From Cricetomys ansorgei (taxonomy: Eukaryota; Chordata; Mammalia; Rodentia; Nesomyidae), in the NCBI GenBank assembly GCA_026225945.1, contig JAMJFZ010001133.1, forward strand, positions 17,327,501-17,391,500: a stretch of DNA of 64,000 nt, in the 5' to 3' direction. Below the pieces are notes generated by a model that was not told the DNA's origin, ran no database searches, and saw only the letters and a list, made by a program, of their open reading frames with translations. Below are positions 1 to 11,874 of this stretch, in pieces. Made by a program: the position numbers and the translations under genes. Positions within the stretch are counted from its first letter, which is position 1; each line of letters opens with the position of its first letter.

Positions 1-548
1 TCCTTTTAACATGGCTGTGCACACCAGCTAGCCTCTGACGTGATGTGGTCCTCAGGCTACTTCTGGAAGAGCAATGCTATTCTGACTTCTGATCCTTTAT
101 TGAAACCTCATTTTCCTCTCTGCAGGCTTTTGGAATATTTTCTCTTTTATGATATTCTGAAACTTCATGACATTGTTTTTGGCTGTAGTAATTTGCAGTC
201 ATTTTGCTGCGCAACCAGGGTCCCTGTCAGTCTCACCATCTCGAAAGTCTTATTGTCTACAGTTTTGTCATCATGAAAACTTATCATCTACAAAGCTAAG
301 AAAATATTTTCTTGTTGTAGCTCTGGAATGTTCGTCCCTCAAACCTCTTGTCAAAGAGTGTTTGCGGCATGCTGCTTCGGCGGTCGATTGGGTTCAGCTT
401 TGTTTTATTCTTTTAATGCCACAAGAACATTCTTGGATACACTTAGTGATACTCATTTGTAAATCCTTCCTTGCGATACTCACCACACAGTAAATACCAA
501 GATGTAAAGTAGAATTGCTGAAACGCAGGCCATGCTATGGATAACACA
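1..548. other. Unassigned non-coding sequence
   Basis: No repeat or exon is recognised. Open frames are short and lack family motifs. Confidence 0.5.
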
Positions 549-677
549 GAGGGATGAGGAAGAAGAGGAGAGAAGAAAGGGGGGGATGGAAGGAGGAAGA
601 AAAGAAAGGAAAGGAGGAAAGAAGGAAAAGAAGGGCAAGGGAAAAAGAGTAGAGGGGTGGGGGTGGTGGGAAGGCAG
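549..677 (+). repeat. Purine-rich (GA/GGA) tract
   Basis: About 130 bases are almost wholly A and G on the plus strand, with runs of GGAAGA and AAAGGA type and a G-rich end (GGGGTGGGGG). It is low-complexity DNA with possible triplex-forming character. The minus-strand open frames here (Pro/Ser/Phe-rich) are its shadow and not genes. Confidence 0.85.
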
Positions 678-804
678 ATACAAGCTTCTGATATGCAGAG
701 AATTCCGATAGAATAGAACTGTTCTGCCTCTAAATCCAGTATATGCATATCCGGCATTGTGTGTGCCTTTCTAAAAGACAAAACAAAATAAAATAACAAC
801 AACA

Positions 805-995
805 TTGTGTGTGTGTGTGTGTGTGCGTGTGTGCATATACTTTTAGGGTCCAGGAAAGAGGGTTGCTCCCATGGAGCTGGAGATGCAGGCAGTTGTGAGC
901 TGCCTGACATGGGTGCTGGGCACTTAGCTCAGCTCAGGTGCCCTCAGGGAACAAGCACTCTTAGCAGCTGTGCTCTCTCTCCATCCCACATTTGT
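805..995 (-). repeat. Diverged B3/B2-family SINE with TG tail
   Basis: A (TG)n stretch at 805-833 is followed by sequence matching the reverse complement of a B2/B3 body: a GTTGTGAGC-like block, then GCACTCTTAGCAG, then a CTCTCCATCCC end that corresponds to the inverted SINE head. The TG stretch is the CA-type tail seen from the other strand. The middle is diverged. Confidence 0.65.
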
Positions 996-1117
996 TCCTT
1001 ATAATGCTGAGCATTGTTTTAAGCACCCTTCCCAAGGCAGCTACTGGCTTTGCTTCTTTAGTGAAGAGGGCAGGCAAAACCATTCCAGTGTCCTAGCTCC
1101 AGCATTCCCCAGCATCA

Positions 1118-1220
1118 AGAACCTCTCTGAACTTCAGTTTTATATGTGAAAAATGAGAATAACATATATTTCCTGGTGCTCTTAAAGAATCAAATCAAAT
1201 ATATTTAGCATAATGGCTAG
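1118..1220 (+). repeat. MIR SINE fragment
   Basis: The order AACCTCTCTGAACTTCAG, then AAAAATGAGAATAA, then a TTAAAGAATCAAAT-like block follows the MIR 3' half (polymerase III-derived, mammal-wide, inactive). It is diverged, as expected for its age. Confidence 0.6.
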
Positions 1221-2111
1221 AAACACGATAATAATAAAAAACAAACAAACCACTTCTTTAATTAGTGGTCTGTACTCAGCAGTAGTGGAATTAACATGTT
1301 GGCTCAGAGATGCAACTTAAACCCGTACCATAACTATGACTGAAAGACGCAAAGACGCCAGACCCAGGTCTCCAAACAGAAACCCAGAGCACACTGCGGT
1401 CAAGTGAGAATCACTCCCAGTTCCTTCTCAGAATAGGGCCTGGACAAATCCCTTCAAGAACACCCTGCCTTCTGGGTCCTGGGCACCTTTGAGCTCTCTT
1501 TATCTGGCTAGATCTCTGCACATTTTAGAACCAGAATCAAGGATCATGACTCAGAAGAATCACTTCTATTCCCTAATTTCTCTATTTTATGAAACCTCGT
1601 GCTACAAAGTGATAATCACTTGGGCTGCCATTGCTGACTTATTTGTTCTCTTGCCTGCTGAGTTGGGTCACAACTCCGACAAGTTCACAACTCAACTTCC
1701 TATTGAGCACATACCAATTTCAAGATGCTATTATGACAGGCTCTAGGCAGACATGTCAGAAAAGGACTCTGGCTTTCAGGGAGCTGACAGCACACAAAGG
1801 GCCAAGAACTAGCCTTATAGCAACCAGTGCAACAAAGTCCTGTCTTTGTAAACTGGTGAGACTCTGAGTTGTGTTAGCTCACAGAGGACATGGAGGGAGG
1901 CGAGCTAGATGTAATTGCCACCCTGGTAATCATATCATATCTCCATGAGGACAGCACGAGTTTGACCAGACTCCTTATGGATGACCTTGAGCCACGTGTA
2001 GTCTCTGCTTCCTCGTGTATTGAGAGGAAGGTACTATGCCTCCCAGGAAGTTGAGTGTGCAGAATATACAATTAGCACCTTGTAAGTATTTTAATGACAG
2101 TCTGGCTATCA
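1221..2111. other. Unassigned non-coding sequence
   Basis: I see no repeat or exon here. Several short open frames lack any recognisable motif. Confidence 0.45.
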
Positions 2112-2224
2112 CTTCTGTCCCTTCCTTCCTTCCCACCCTCTTGCCCTCCCCTTTTCTCCTCCCCCTTCCCACTGCATCCCTCCCCCTTCATTTTTCCTCT
2201 GCCTCACACCCTCCTCCTTTCTTT
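2112..2224 (+). repeat. Pyrimidine-rich (CT) tract
   Basis: About 110 bases are nearly all C and T, with CCTTCCTTCC and CCCTCCCC-type units. It creates overlapping spurious Ser/Pro/Leu/Phe-rich open frames. Confidence 0.8.
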
Positions 2225-2569
2225 GCACTATTGCACGTGGACAGGGTCACCCTGTCTTCTGAAGAGCAGCCTTTGCTTTGCCTCTCGCTTTCTGTGGCAT
2301 GCCACAGATGGCGAATGAAGTGGAGGGAAGCTGGGAGGATGCCTCTGTTTATTGCTTACATCTATGTATTTCCCCCTTGACTTTAATAACTTAGAATGTC
2401 ACATGGGTTCTTGGCCTTTATCCCTGGAGCAACTTCCTCCTTGACGTCTTCTTCACATTCTATGTCATTTATATTGTCACTGCTATTGTAAAAATTTACA
2501 GTATCAGATATAAAATAATACAAGCTCTTACTGAATACTTGTGGTCATCCAGAAACCTTGCCAAATACC

Positions 2570-2758
2570 TCGTCACTTCACATGCATTATCTCATTTAAT
2601 TCTCACTTCAGTTCCTCAGAGAAGGTGTAGCCAACATTTCTAATTTAATAAGCAGAAAGTGAAATGCAGAACATCACATGACTTGCCCATGGCTACACAG
2701 GTGGGAATCAGGGAGAGCAAGAATGGTTCCAGAAAGTCTGACTGCCCGGTCTCAGGAA
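2570..2758 (-). repeat. MIR SINE, near full length
   Basis: The stretch has the inverted MIR order: CATTATCTCATTTAATTCTC, a diverged GAAA...TGCAGAA block, ACTTGCCCATGGCTACACAG, and then GTCTGACTGCCCGGTCTC. These correspond to the tail, core and head of MIR read from the minus strand. Confidence 0.88.
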
Positions 2759-3154
2759 TCAGAGATCACTATTCTCCTTCAACACTGAAATTCAAGAAAT
2801 TCTTCTCAACTTGAGGGATTTTCACTTCCCTCCTGGTTACACTGGAAAGGCATTTCTCTCAAAATCTTTGTTTTCGAAATCTATGGTGTAACAACCTGGT
2901 CTGGGCTGCCGCTCCTGTCAGTTTGGGGACTAACTTCAGTTGAGCATGGAGCCTGCCTGCCCATCATTCCCCTGAAGCATAGCTAAGATCACACCAATCA
3001 GACTTAACAAGAGATTGTCAGAGCCCTTGGGAAATATGAGGTTGACACGCCCACAGCAGAGTCCCAGAGAATTATCAGGGGGCACTGTGACTGACTTTCT
3101 GCAAACTACCATGTTGAAGGGCAACTATTAAAACTGTCAACCCCTTATATGTCT
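2759..3154. other. Unassigned non-coding sequence
   Basis: No repeat or exon is recognised between the MIR and the rodent repeat that follows. Confidence 0.4.
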
Positions 3155-3285
3155 ATCATTAATCAAGAAAATGCCCCACAAACTTGCCTGTGAGCCAATC
3201 TTATGGAGGCATTTTCTCAATTAAGAGCTTCCCCTTCCCAAATATGTCTAGGTTTGTGTCAAGTTGACAAACCAACCAGCACAAC
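3155..3285. repeat. Rodent interspersed repeat fragment (L1 3'-end type, family unsure)
   Basis: The blocks ATCAAGAAAATGCCCCACA, GGAGGCATTTTCTCAATT and GTGTCAAGTTGACAAAC are a widespread rodent repeat signature that I cannot name with certainty. The same blocks occur, more diverged, at about 15.13-15.29 kb. That copy shows a longer upstream part of the element. Confidence 0.6.
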
Positions 3286-3344
3286 CAGCGAGGCTGAACA
3301 TTTTCATGTGAAAATGTAAGAGATGAGGTAATGGTAAGAGATGA

Positions 3345-3855
3345 GGATCTAATTTCATTCTTCTAAATGTGGACAACCAATTTTCTCAGCACCATTTATT
3401 GAAGGAATTTTGTTGTTGTTTGCTTTCTATAATATGTATTTTTGGGGTCTTGTCAAAAAACACAAGGCTATAGCTGGATACATTTGTTTCTGGGTTCTTT
3501 ATTTTATTTGCTGCATCCATGGGTCTGTTTCAGTCCAAGACCATGCTGGTTTTGTTATTATGGCTCTGTAGTATAGTTTAAAATCAGGTATGATGATATT
3601 TGCAGGATTACTTTTTTCTGCCTAGGATTGTTTTGATTATTGAAGGTTTTTTGTGCATCCATATGAATTTGAAGATTTTTTTTCTATTCTACAAAGTTAT
3701 GCTAGGTGTTTGTTTTTGTTTGTTTTGGCAATTGTGGTTGTGAATGGGATTGTTTTCCTAAATTCTCTTTCCAGGGTGTTTGCTATCAGTATGTAGTAGA
3801 GCTACTTCTCTGATGTTAATTTTGTATTTGACCACTTTGATGATCTTATTCTTAA
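3345..3855 (-). mobile_element. L1 LINE fragment, ORF2 region
   Basis: T-rich antisense sequence carries L1 ORF2 signatures, such as CAGCACCATTTATTGAAG, GGCTCTGTAGTATAGTTT and the GGGATTGTTTTCC block. It is 5'-truncated and inactive. No intact open frame remains, and the element reads on the minus strand. Confidence 0.88.
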
Positions 3856-4721
3856 CAAAACCCATTACCAGTTCTTTTAAACCTCTCGATGCAGCACTCT
3901 GTATGGGTGTTCCCCCTTAACAAGCAGACTGGCAATTACAAATGGGTTTCCAAGTCCTGAGCAAGAACAGTCTTCTACACCAGGACCACACTCTCCTTGC
4001 TCTCTTCTGCAATGTGGGGAGTGAGAACAATTCCAGCTCATCTCCTGCATGCATCTCCTGCATGCACTGGCATGCATGTCCTGCATGCAGTGCATCATGG
4101 TTGTTGGGAATCACTCTGGTCCTCCTGATGTTTCTCCCTGCCTTCAAGGTAAAGAAGGGTTGAGGTGGAGGGGATGAACATTGCAGATTCATGGGAAGGC
4201 AATCAACTGAGAAGGGCAAGCTGGTCGCACTACTCTGTGGATACCAGGAACTCTTAAATCTGATAAAAATCATCCATTTATGAATCAAACCATTATCCAC
4301 CTAGGTATGCCCCTTCAAAGTTGATAAATTCTGTCATCTCAAATGTAACAAGAAAAATTTTATTAAAATCTGTTTTTTTCTCTTATGCATAGGCCTGGAT
4401 TCAAAAAATAAAATACAACCATGCAATCAAGTACAAGTATAAAACAAGCAAATAGTATATAAGTATATAATAGTATATCAGTCCCGTTTATCTGGGGGCA
4501 CTTTGAAGATGAGGGCTACTTTTATCTCATCCTTCATCTCTAGGCTACTGTATTCCGTTCATTATGAATGCAGTTTCAGTGCATTTGCCTATGGTCATGG
4601 AGCCTGTCACTCTTCCTAAGAATCTGATGGTCCCAGGTGACCTCATTTCTAACCTTGGTAGTACATAGATACATTCTTTGGGAATTAGCAGCATAACAGA
4701 GCTCCCAGAGAGGATGTGGGT
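3856..4721. other. Unassigned sequence with a small GCATGC repeat cluster
   Basis: No interspersed repeat is recognised. At 4035-4098 the unit CTCCTGCATGCA recurs imperfectly about four times, producing several GCATGC sites and short palindromes. Confidence 0.5.
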
Positions 4722-4749
4722 ACACACACACACACACACACACACACAC
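4722..4749 (+). repeat. (CA)n microsatellite
   Basis: About fourteen CA units run without interruption. Confidence 0.95.
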
Positions 4750-5847
4750 CACGTGCATGTAGAGAGTGAGGTCTGGGGGAAAATGAATCTCTTCATCCAC
4801 TAACATAGCATTTGGGTCTAATGTTACTCGAGTAGGAAAACAGGAAAGAAATTAATGGATGAATTTATTATCACAGTTATCAAGTAACCACAAGCCCAGG
4901 TCTCATTTCATGACGGGCACTAAATCTATACTTGGCATGGTTTCATCACCAGTGGGAACTCTGACAAGCAGGCACAAAACCCAATAGGATTTCAAAATGC
5001 TTTTTACATTATCCTTTCAATATTCAGAAGCCAGTGTCTCCAAAACATAGCCAATCTTGTCTTCTGTGCGAACTCCCCACTTATTTATTTCCCGTACACA
5101 CAGTGGGGGCTGTAAATTTGCTGACCTTTAATAAAGACAAATTCTCCAGGAAGCTGGAGACTTACTCTTCTTTCTAAACTGTTTCTGGATGATTTCTACT
5201 GACCATCCAAACTGGATGCCTCTCACATTTACACGCATAACTGAGAAAATAAATCAGAGAAGTAAGTCTTACACCTCCCCCCCCAACCCCCACCCCAACT
5301 CCAGGTCTGGCTGAAGGATCTTCTTACAGGGTAAGTGAGGCCCACTGGGGATTAGGGAGGCTGGAATGCTTGCTGGGGTTTCCACAGTGAAACCACTGCT
5401 ATGGCTGCCTTTTCCATTTCATGTTGGGTGTTCAAACTCACAACAATCCTAGTCACCTCAAAAATTGCATCTCGTGCTAGGGAGCCACCTCAAGCCAGCG
5501 GTCCAGAAAAAAATGACTCGGAGCTTCCAATCTGCAAAATGTATTCACATCCATGGTCTTTTCTAGCTTCAGGTCAGTTCTCTGATGTGGATGTCCCAGG
5601 AATTGGTCTCCAACTGACTGGAAGAGGAGGGGCCCCCAATACAGTCCAGTTATGCCCTGTTGTGACACAGTCACAGTGACACAGTCACGTTTGAGGACCT
5701 TGATTCTTGTCACAGACCCTTACGACACACATAAACACTCCCTGGAGTCTGGCAAGAAGAAGCAATCACCTGTTTAATTCCTCTTGGTGGCTGTGGCTTT
5801 GGGGGTCAGCTAGGTTGTCAAAAGACAGTTGCTAAGAAATGAAAGCA
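4750..5847. other. Unassigned sequence with a C-rich run
   Basis: No repeat family is recognised. It holds C-runs at 5277-5296 that could fold as a quadruplex on the minus strand. A 14-base direct repeat built on TGACACAGTCAC lies at 5662-5688. Confidence 0.45.
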
Positions 5848-5882
5848 TGGGGTTGGAGAGATGGATCAGCAGTTAAATCCGT
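5848..5882 (+). repeat. B2/B3 SINE head fragment
   Basis: GGGGTTGGAGAGATGGATCA followed by GCAGTTAAA is the start of a B2-family SINE, including the tRNA-derived A-box region. The body that follows is not recognisable, so the copy is truncated or very diverged. Confidence 0.6.
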
Positions 5883-6399
5883 AGCAAATTACAAAGGAGA
5901 GTCAGCCACTCAGGTACGGCCACAGTACTCACACGTGGTTTTGTCTTCCCCTCCAACAGTCTGCTCCATCTTCATCCACGTGGCCAGTTTCCCAGACTGT
6001 GCTGCTGCCTTCACCATGAAGCTCGGGTCCAAAGTTCCTTCCTTCCATGGAGTCTAGTTCTCAGCTTCGGGCAGTCTCTGCGTTGGCATGTGCCATGTGT
6101 GAATCAGCAGTGCCATGGAGTGAGCTGGAGGGAGTGTGCTCATTACCGGTTACCTTTCCAGCATCTGGATTCGGGCAAACAAAAGTGCTAAGACACCTTC
6201 ATCCCTGAGTGACGATAGGTCCATCAGTTTAATGTCAACTGGAAGTATCAGACATGATTGATGTATTAGGGAGTCTAAGCAAGAAGAAACCATTCATATT
6301 TCATGAGACTTGCAGCGAGGAGAGACCATAACTACCTAGATGGTCCTGACTTGCAATGGTTTGATCAATTCTTCTTTTGACTGCGGAGCAGTACCAAGG

Positions 6400-9300
6400 A
6401 ATGCCCACTCAACAATTCTGCATTCCACATTCAGTACAGTATTCTCTCGTTACCCAAGATCTAACATTTGCATAAAGTAAGCTCTGTGTCCAGTGATTTT
6501 GCCCAATGCTGGCTAGTGTAAGAGCTCTGAGCATGTTTATGGGCTAGTTGCCATGTTTCAGTTGTTTGCATGTATTTGATGCATGCATTTTTGGCTTAGA
6601 TTGCCAGCATAAAATGGCTTCATCGGGATGCAACCTGACTGCAAGCTGAGAAACACCCACACCCTGTTTTCATCTTTTCATCAGTCTCTATATCATCTGT
6701 GGTCTGATTTCTTGAACGGGCCACAAAGTAAACATTTTAAAACTGAATTGCTTGAAGTAGATACTATATTGGGCTAGAAGTTTCACCGTGTGCTGTATTT
6801 CACACAGCAAGATGATCATTTGAAGGTTTTTACCTGATGCTGGCTCTGTTTCCATTAGTGTACTGCTAGCCCCATTCCCCAAGGGCAATGCTATTAGGTA
6901 AAGAACCCTAAGTTTAAGGAGGGTTGAATAAATAAAGAAAGCTATCCAGAGGAACTATTCCTACATTTAAATACAAATTGAAACAATCTATTCCTTTTTT
7001 TAACCTGCAGACCACAGTCAAACATTTTTTTAAGTAACTTGTAACAAAAATCATTTTAAATACACATGTCTTTGTGTAAAGTCTAAAGCTCTTGGCCATG
7101 CCACCATGCAGACTCATTCCCTGGATTCCAAGCATGAGCTCAGAGTATTAGAACACACACAAGCCTCTGACTTGCCCACTATTAGAATTTTAAATCCTAG
7201 GTTAAGACCTGGTCTCTAGTTGAGTACAGATTTCAGTGGGATTTGGAAAAATCCTTTAAATAGATTTTTATTGGTTTTTAAGAACAGGGTTATTTTGTGT
7301 TAATAATGGGCATACATTAGGCTTTAGATAATTGCTTTATGTAACTTGGAGTTTTGGCTTTCAGCTAAATAAACACGCTATGTGTTCACAGGTGTATTGT
7401 CCTCAAGGGTACTCGGCTTTTAGAGGTGGCAGCTGTTGCCAAGGTGTTGCTGATACAGTTCTGTGTATAATTTATTGGAAACAGGTGCTGGCTCATGATG
7501 AAGATAGACAGGAAACTAAAGCAGACAACATGTTTAACCACCATTAAAAAAATTCAGGTTCAGGGAGACAATGTGTCTGAGATGTTTGGGAGATGTTGCC
7601 AGCATCCCAGCACAAGCTGAAAGCTCCGGCAGACACCCCCATAAGGAAGAAATTGTACATGAATTTCAAGCAGCCTGGCCTAATGAGTGCCTGATGCTAC
7701 ACTGCCAGATTTAATTGATTACATGAAAAAGTTTTGGTTTGTGTAAGGCTAGCAAAAAAATTATAAAATACTTTCCTAAGCTAATTGTTAAAAATTACTT
7801 TCAAATGAGGTAATAACTGTTAGCGTTCGGTGACCTGGACAGAGGATTAGGCTCTAACGCATTTTCAGTATTTGCAGAATATTTGCTCAGTTCTGTCCAG
7901 GGGTGTCAACACAGGGAAGAGCCAGAATTCATGTCCAAAGGATACAGGCTCAGACTGGGATGGTCACACCGAAGACAGAATCTAGACACACCAGGTCTGG
8001 ATGCTGGGTCTTCTCTGTGCATCCTGCGTGACTACGCGCTGGGGAGCAGACTGGGCTTGGCTGTTGTGTCTGCTGCTTTGTGGTATCAAGGGGGAGTGAG
8101 AGTGAGTCAGATACCCTATCCTTCAGCCCAAGTCCTTCCTCTCCAGTGAAAACAAGAGGGCACCTCAGCTCAGATGCTGTGTGGCATTCCCCCCTGGGAA
8201 CACATATTTGGTATTTCCCCAACTCATTTCCAGTGTAATCAGTCTCCTATCAGATAGTACACATGTGCAGTAAATATGCATACCAAATGCAGCTGAAAAA
8301 GTTGTTAAAAGTGCGTGCAGTTTCTCAACCTCAAAAACCTAAATATCTTGGCCATTTACATGCTTAAAAAATACCCAAAGGCATTAGACCACATTACAGA
8401 CTATTGGCCTGCCAAAATTCTTTTTTTTTTTTTTTTTGGGAAAAGAATCCACATTTAAGTTATAACTTTTTTACACACTGGTGTAAAAAAAAAAAAAAGA
8501 AAGAAGAAAGAAAAAAAACGCAACTGAAACAACAAAAATTGGTTAAAAACATTTTTTTACTTCAAGGCTTAGTTACCGTGTGCCAAAAACGTTGACAAAA
8601 CTTTGTATCAACCCTGAGGGGCATACGCGGCTTAATATCTGCTTGATGTAAAAAATCAGGGACAATTTAATGCTTGCATTAATTTGAAAGAATTTTGTGC
8701 AGTAGGTAGAAAGTTACTCATTCCAATTCCTACTCTCTCCCAGCCGCCCTGTCCCCAACTCTATGAGAAAGTGACTGGCGGGGCTGCAAAGTCCCGAATC
8801 TGCTGGAGGACATTACAGCTGTTTTTATCACCCCAGTAGCCCCAACCTAGCCGAGATGCAGGAATTTGGTTTGCACACTGCCTCAGAGCCATCAACAGAG
8901 GTTTAGCATAGAAAAGCAAATAGCTGGTGTAAAAATAAACCTTTTATTTAAAACAAAATTATAAGGCCCCTTTATTTAGAGGGAGACTTGCTCAAATAAA
9001 TACACCGTTAACAAACTTACATAATGAATAATAATATATACTGTAGCAAGTGATGGGATGGGATCCCACAAAGCCGGTGCTGAAATCCGATGATTGATTA
9101 TCAAACCTATAGGATAAATAAACTCCTTCAATTAATAGCTTGTCTTGGGGATGAGTTTCTATAGAAACACCCCATGAAGAAAAGTCCCAATTGCAGGGGT
9201 TCAGAAAGTAAATTCTGAATTGAGCAGAGCTGGGTTTCAACACAGTACTCTTTCCCTGGTAGGTATGAGATTGGAGGTCGCAGCAGGATGGTCCAGCTTA

Positions 9301-9580
9301 CTGACGGAGAGATGTGCTTTCTCCATCCAGGCTAATGAATTATCCAGTCCTTTGGGACCCATGTGTCTAAGTATCAGAAGCAACTATTTATAATTTATTA
9401 AAAGGGAATTGAGAGTCAACTGGGTTTCCTTGAATATGCCTCTTGCCAATAAAGTGCTGAGAGCACCCATTCAGAGACTGGGTTCTCTAGTTTGATTTGC
9501 ACCCTATTCTTCTCCAGAGCTGATGTGGATAACTTAGTCAAAAGCTTCATATCGATTTTGGAAAGGAACTGACTTTGTGC
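6400..9580. promoter_or_regulatory. Repeat-poor AT-rich block, candidate conserved non-coding cluster
   Basis: About 3.2 kb have no recognisable interspersed repeat. They contain many TAAT-type homeodomain cores, including TTAATTGATTA near 7713, TGATTGATTATC near 9089 and CTAATGAATTATCC near 9331. A GCAGCTG E-box and an ATGCAT site also occur near 8280. There is no coding frame. Repeat depletion plus dense developmental-factor motifs resembles vertebrate enhancer clusters. This is inference only, because conservation cannot be tested here. Confidence 0.4.
8421..8518. repeat. Poly-T and A-rich simple tracts
   Basis: A run of 17 T at 8421-8437 and an A/G-rich run at 8486-8518 flank a short unique piece. 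They may be tails of decayed insertions, but no element body is visible. Confidence 0.7.
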
Positions 9581-9590
9581 TTGTGACCAG

Positions 9591-9615
9591 CCCCCCCCCC
9601 CACCTTCACCCCCGA
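9591..9615 (+). repeat. C homopolymer run
   Basis: Eleven C are followed by further short C runs. Confidence 0.85.
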
Positions 9616-9882
9616 TGTCTTAGCACAAGAGAATAACAACCAATGGGAAATCCCAGAAGGCCAACTGCACGCTGGCAAACTTTCCTTCATGTCATTTTGC
9701 AGGATCCTCATTTTGAAGCAATGGGGAAAAAATGTCTGTCTAGGGTCCTATGAATGCAGCTTTGTTGTTATTCTGTTTTCCCCTTGGCCTTGACATTGGG
9801 AAGTTTCCACTACACCATCCAGGTTAGAGCTGCACTGTGGATATCTGTAAGAGTAAACCTTTAAATTTGTTGTTTCATTGAT

Positions 9883-9906
9883 CCACCCACCCACCCACAC
9901 CCACCC
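9883..9906 (+). repeat. (CCCA)n short repeat
   Basis: Roughly six CCCA-type units occur in tandem, imperfect at the end. Confidence 0.8.
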
Positions 9907-10227
9907 TGGTTGGGTACCACCTGGTTAGAGCCTTCTTATAGACACACTTAGTTCTATTGCCTGAAAAGCAGTTTTGCACAGTATCTTTTATTTTGGTGCT
10001 TTGGCTGAAACAAGAAAGACTCTCCCTGTCAAGCTTAGCTAATTCCCAGATAACAACAATGCTTTGCGTGCCTGCCTGCCTCACGGGCTTCCCACACTTG
10101 GGCATTAGCCTCGCCCCTCCCATCACCACTGGGCCAGGTACCAGGCGTCTACAGGACAGATGTGGCTGCTGCTGCATCCCAGAGCCTACTGAAGTGAATC
10201 AAACCAGCCTGTCTCAAACCTGCTGAG
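9907..10227. other. Unassigned sequence, possibly upstream part of an LTR-like element
   Basis: No repeat is recognised with confidence. It abuts the LTR-like stretch that follows. Confidence 0.35.
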
Positions 10228-10385
10228 CCTGCTTATTCTGCTTTACTTGTTGCTTCCAAAGAAAAACCACAATAAAAGCTCCTGCCCACATGTCCTCGCA
10301 CTCTTTCTGTCTCCTGACTGATTGGCACTCTGCCGTGTGGCATCATGTGGTCTAACATGGCCCCTCCTCTAGCAAAGGACAAACC
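10228..10385 (+). repeat. Possible solo-LTR remnant
   Basis: An AATAAA signal (in ACAATAAAAGCTCCTGCC) is followed by a T/C-rich CTCTTTCTGTCTCCTGACTG stretch and a pyrimidine-rich end. This layout is typical of the R-U5 part of a rodent endogenous retrovirus LTR. No start TG, end CA, internal retroviral genes or duplicated target site could be defined. The family is unknown. Confidence 0.35.
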
Positions 10386-10956
10386 GTCTTCTCAGTGGCA
10401 CTTTACTCGTGACACGCCGGGCTCACCGCGCCAACAGTAGGGTAGAAATGACAAGCTGACTTCATCGGGTTAAACGCGGATGGCACAGGAAGTGGCCATT
10501 CCCAACTTATTACCAGCCGGCAGGAGTCCTGCAGCTGGTAGTTATGACCTACTTTACAGAGACTGATGGTAAGACACAGAATAGAGGCATAAGGACCCGG
10601 TATTCACCCACGACACCTAACCTGGAGAGATGTCTTCATGGTTCCATTATATCATTTCTATTATGTAGTTTCCAAAGAGTAATTCTCTTCAGAGACCAGT
10701 GTGCATTTTTCTTGATATTATGTCTTTGACATAAAAAAGTGTCAAGACTCCTCTCCTGGCTCATTTGGCTCCTGGTCTCACTACTTGCTCTTTTTGTACC
10801 AGCTCATGTCCCTATAAACACATTTCTTCTATTGCTAAATTCAGACTTTGGGAATTGAGGGAAATATGGGGGTTAGGGTCTAAAAGGCCAGGGTGGGAAC
10901 TACGCTTCCTAGATAAGGGGGCAGAGAAACTTGGAAGCAAGGCTGGAATTAGTAGT
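10386..10956. other. Unassigned non-coding sequence
   Basis: I see no repeat, RNA gene or exon. Confidence 0.4.
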
Positions 10957-11040
10957 CAGCAAGTATTTATTTAGTGCTAGGCATGTTGGGGAATACAGAA
11001 AAATTATAAGACGCCATGTAGTCCCTGGCTGGGCTTCTAG
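10957..11040 (-). repeat. L2 (or MIR) 3'-end remnant
   Basis: CAGCAAGTATTTATTTAGTG, then CTAGGCATG, then GGGGAATACAG is the reverse of the common L2/MIR tail that reads GTGCCTGGCACATAG...CAATAAATATTTG. It is short and diverged. Confidence 0.5.
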
Positions 11041-11874
11041 TGAGAGTCCCTTGTGTAAGAATTAGGCCTGGCGCTGGGGTCTGCCAAGTCTGTGGAAACC
11101 TGCCATGTTTTTTTTTTGAGACTGGCTGGCTGGCCTCTTTGCAGAACAACAGGGAGTAGCGGGCAAGCCAAGGGGTCTGAGAATGAATGAGTTGAGTCTG
11201 TGCCACTCACTACCAATGAGTCCCATCCCCTCTGAAGCTGAGTTTCCATAGCTGTGCAATGTGAACTGCATCAGGACTTTCCAGGACAGAGCATATACCC
11301 ATGGTTTATGGGGAGTGCAATAAGCCTGACCAAATGTAGGTTTTTATCAAGAAACTTTGATTAAGGTAGAGAAAGGGAGGTGTGTCCTGGAAGTCCTAGA
11401 AAGCCTCACTTTCTCTTGAGTGCCTTTTGATGTAGCAAGTTCACAATACAGGTGTTTGATGAGTGTGTTGGGGATATAGGCTTTTGCAACCACCTTTAGT
11501 GAACTTGAGAGTGAAAGAGTACTAATAACTGTGAAGAACCCTTGAGAAGGAATAGGAGAAATAAGTAAAAGTTGAGCGACAAGCCCAGGAACAGAGCTGA
11601 TGGGAAAGCATACCTCTCTCCTACAGAAGAGGGCAGGTAATTCCGAGGTACATTCAATATGGCCCCTCAGAAGTCCTGGTTATATGAGAGCAAAATCCAG
11701 TTCAAATGCACCCTCTGTCCTTGTGTGCCCTCCTCTCTCCTAGGACTGATCTCCAGAATGAACCTCCGTCTCAAGTTTTACTATGTGTGCAGGAAAGATG
11801 AAGGTGGGAGTTCCCAGGCAAAGACATGGTATAGCATCCTAGTCAAGAGGTTTAGTTGGAAATTTCATGGGCAC
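11041..11874. other. Unassigned non-coding sequence
   Basis: No confident repeat is seen. A 132-codon frame starting at 11659 has no recognised domain and overlaps the MIR-like stretch that follows. Confidence 0.4.

Noticed and set aside
3071..3086. Second CTCF-like string (TATCAGGGGGCACTG)
   Set aside because: The 5' part of the core lacks the CCA/CCAS bases, so the match is weak compared with 47177-47189.
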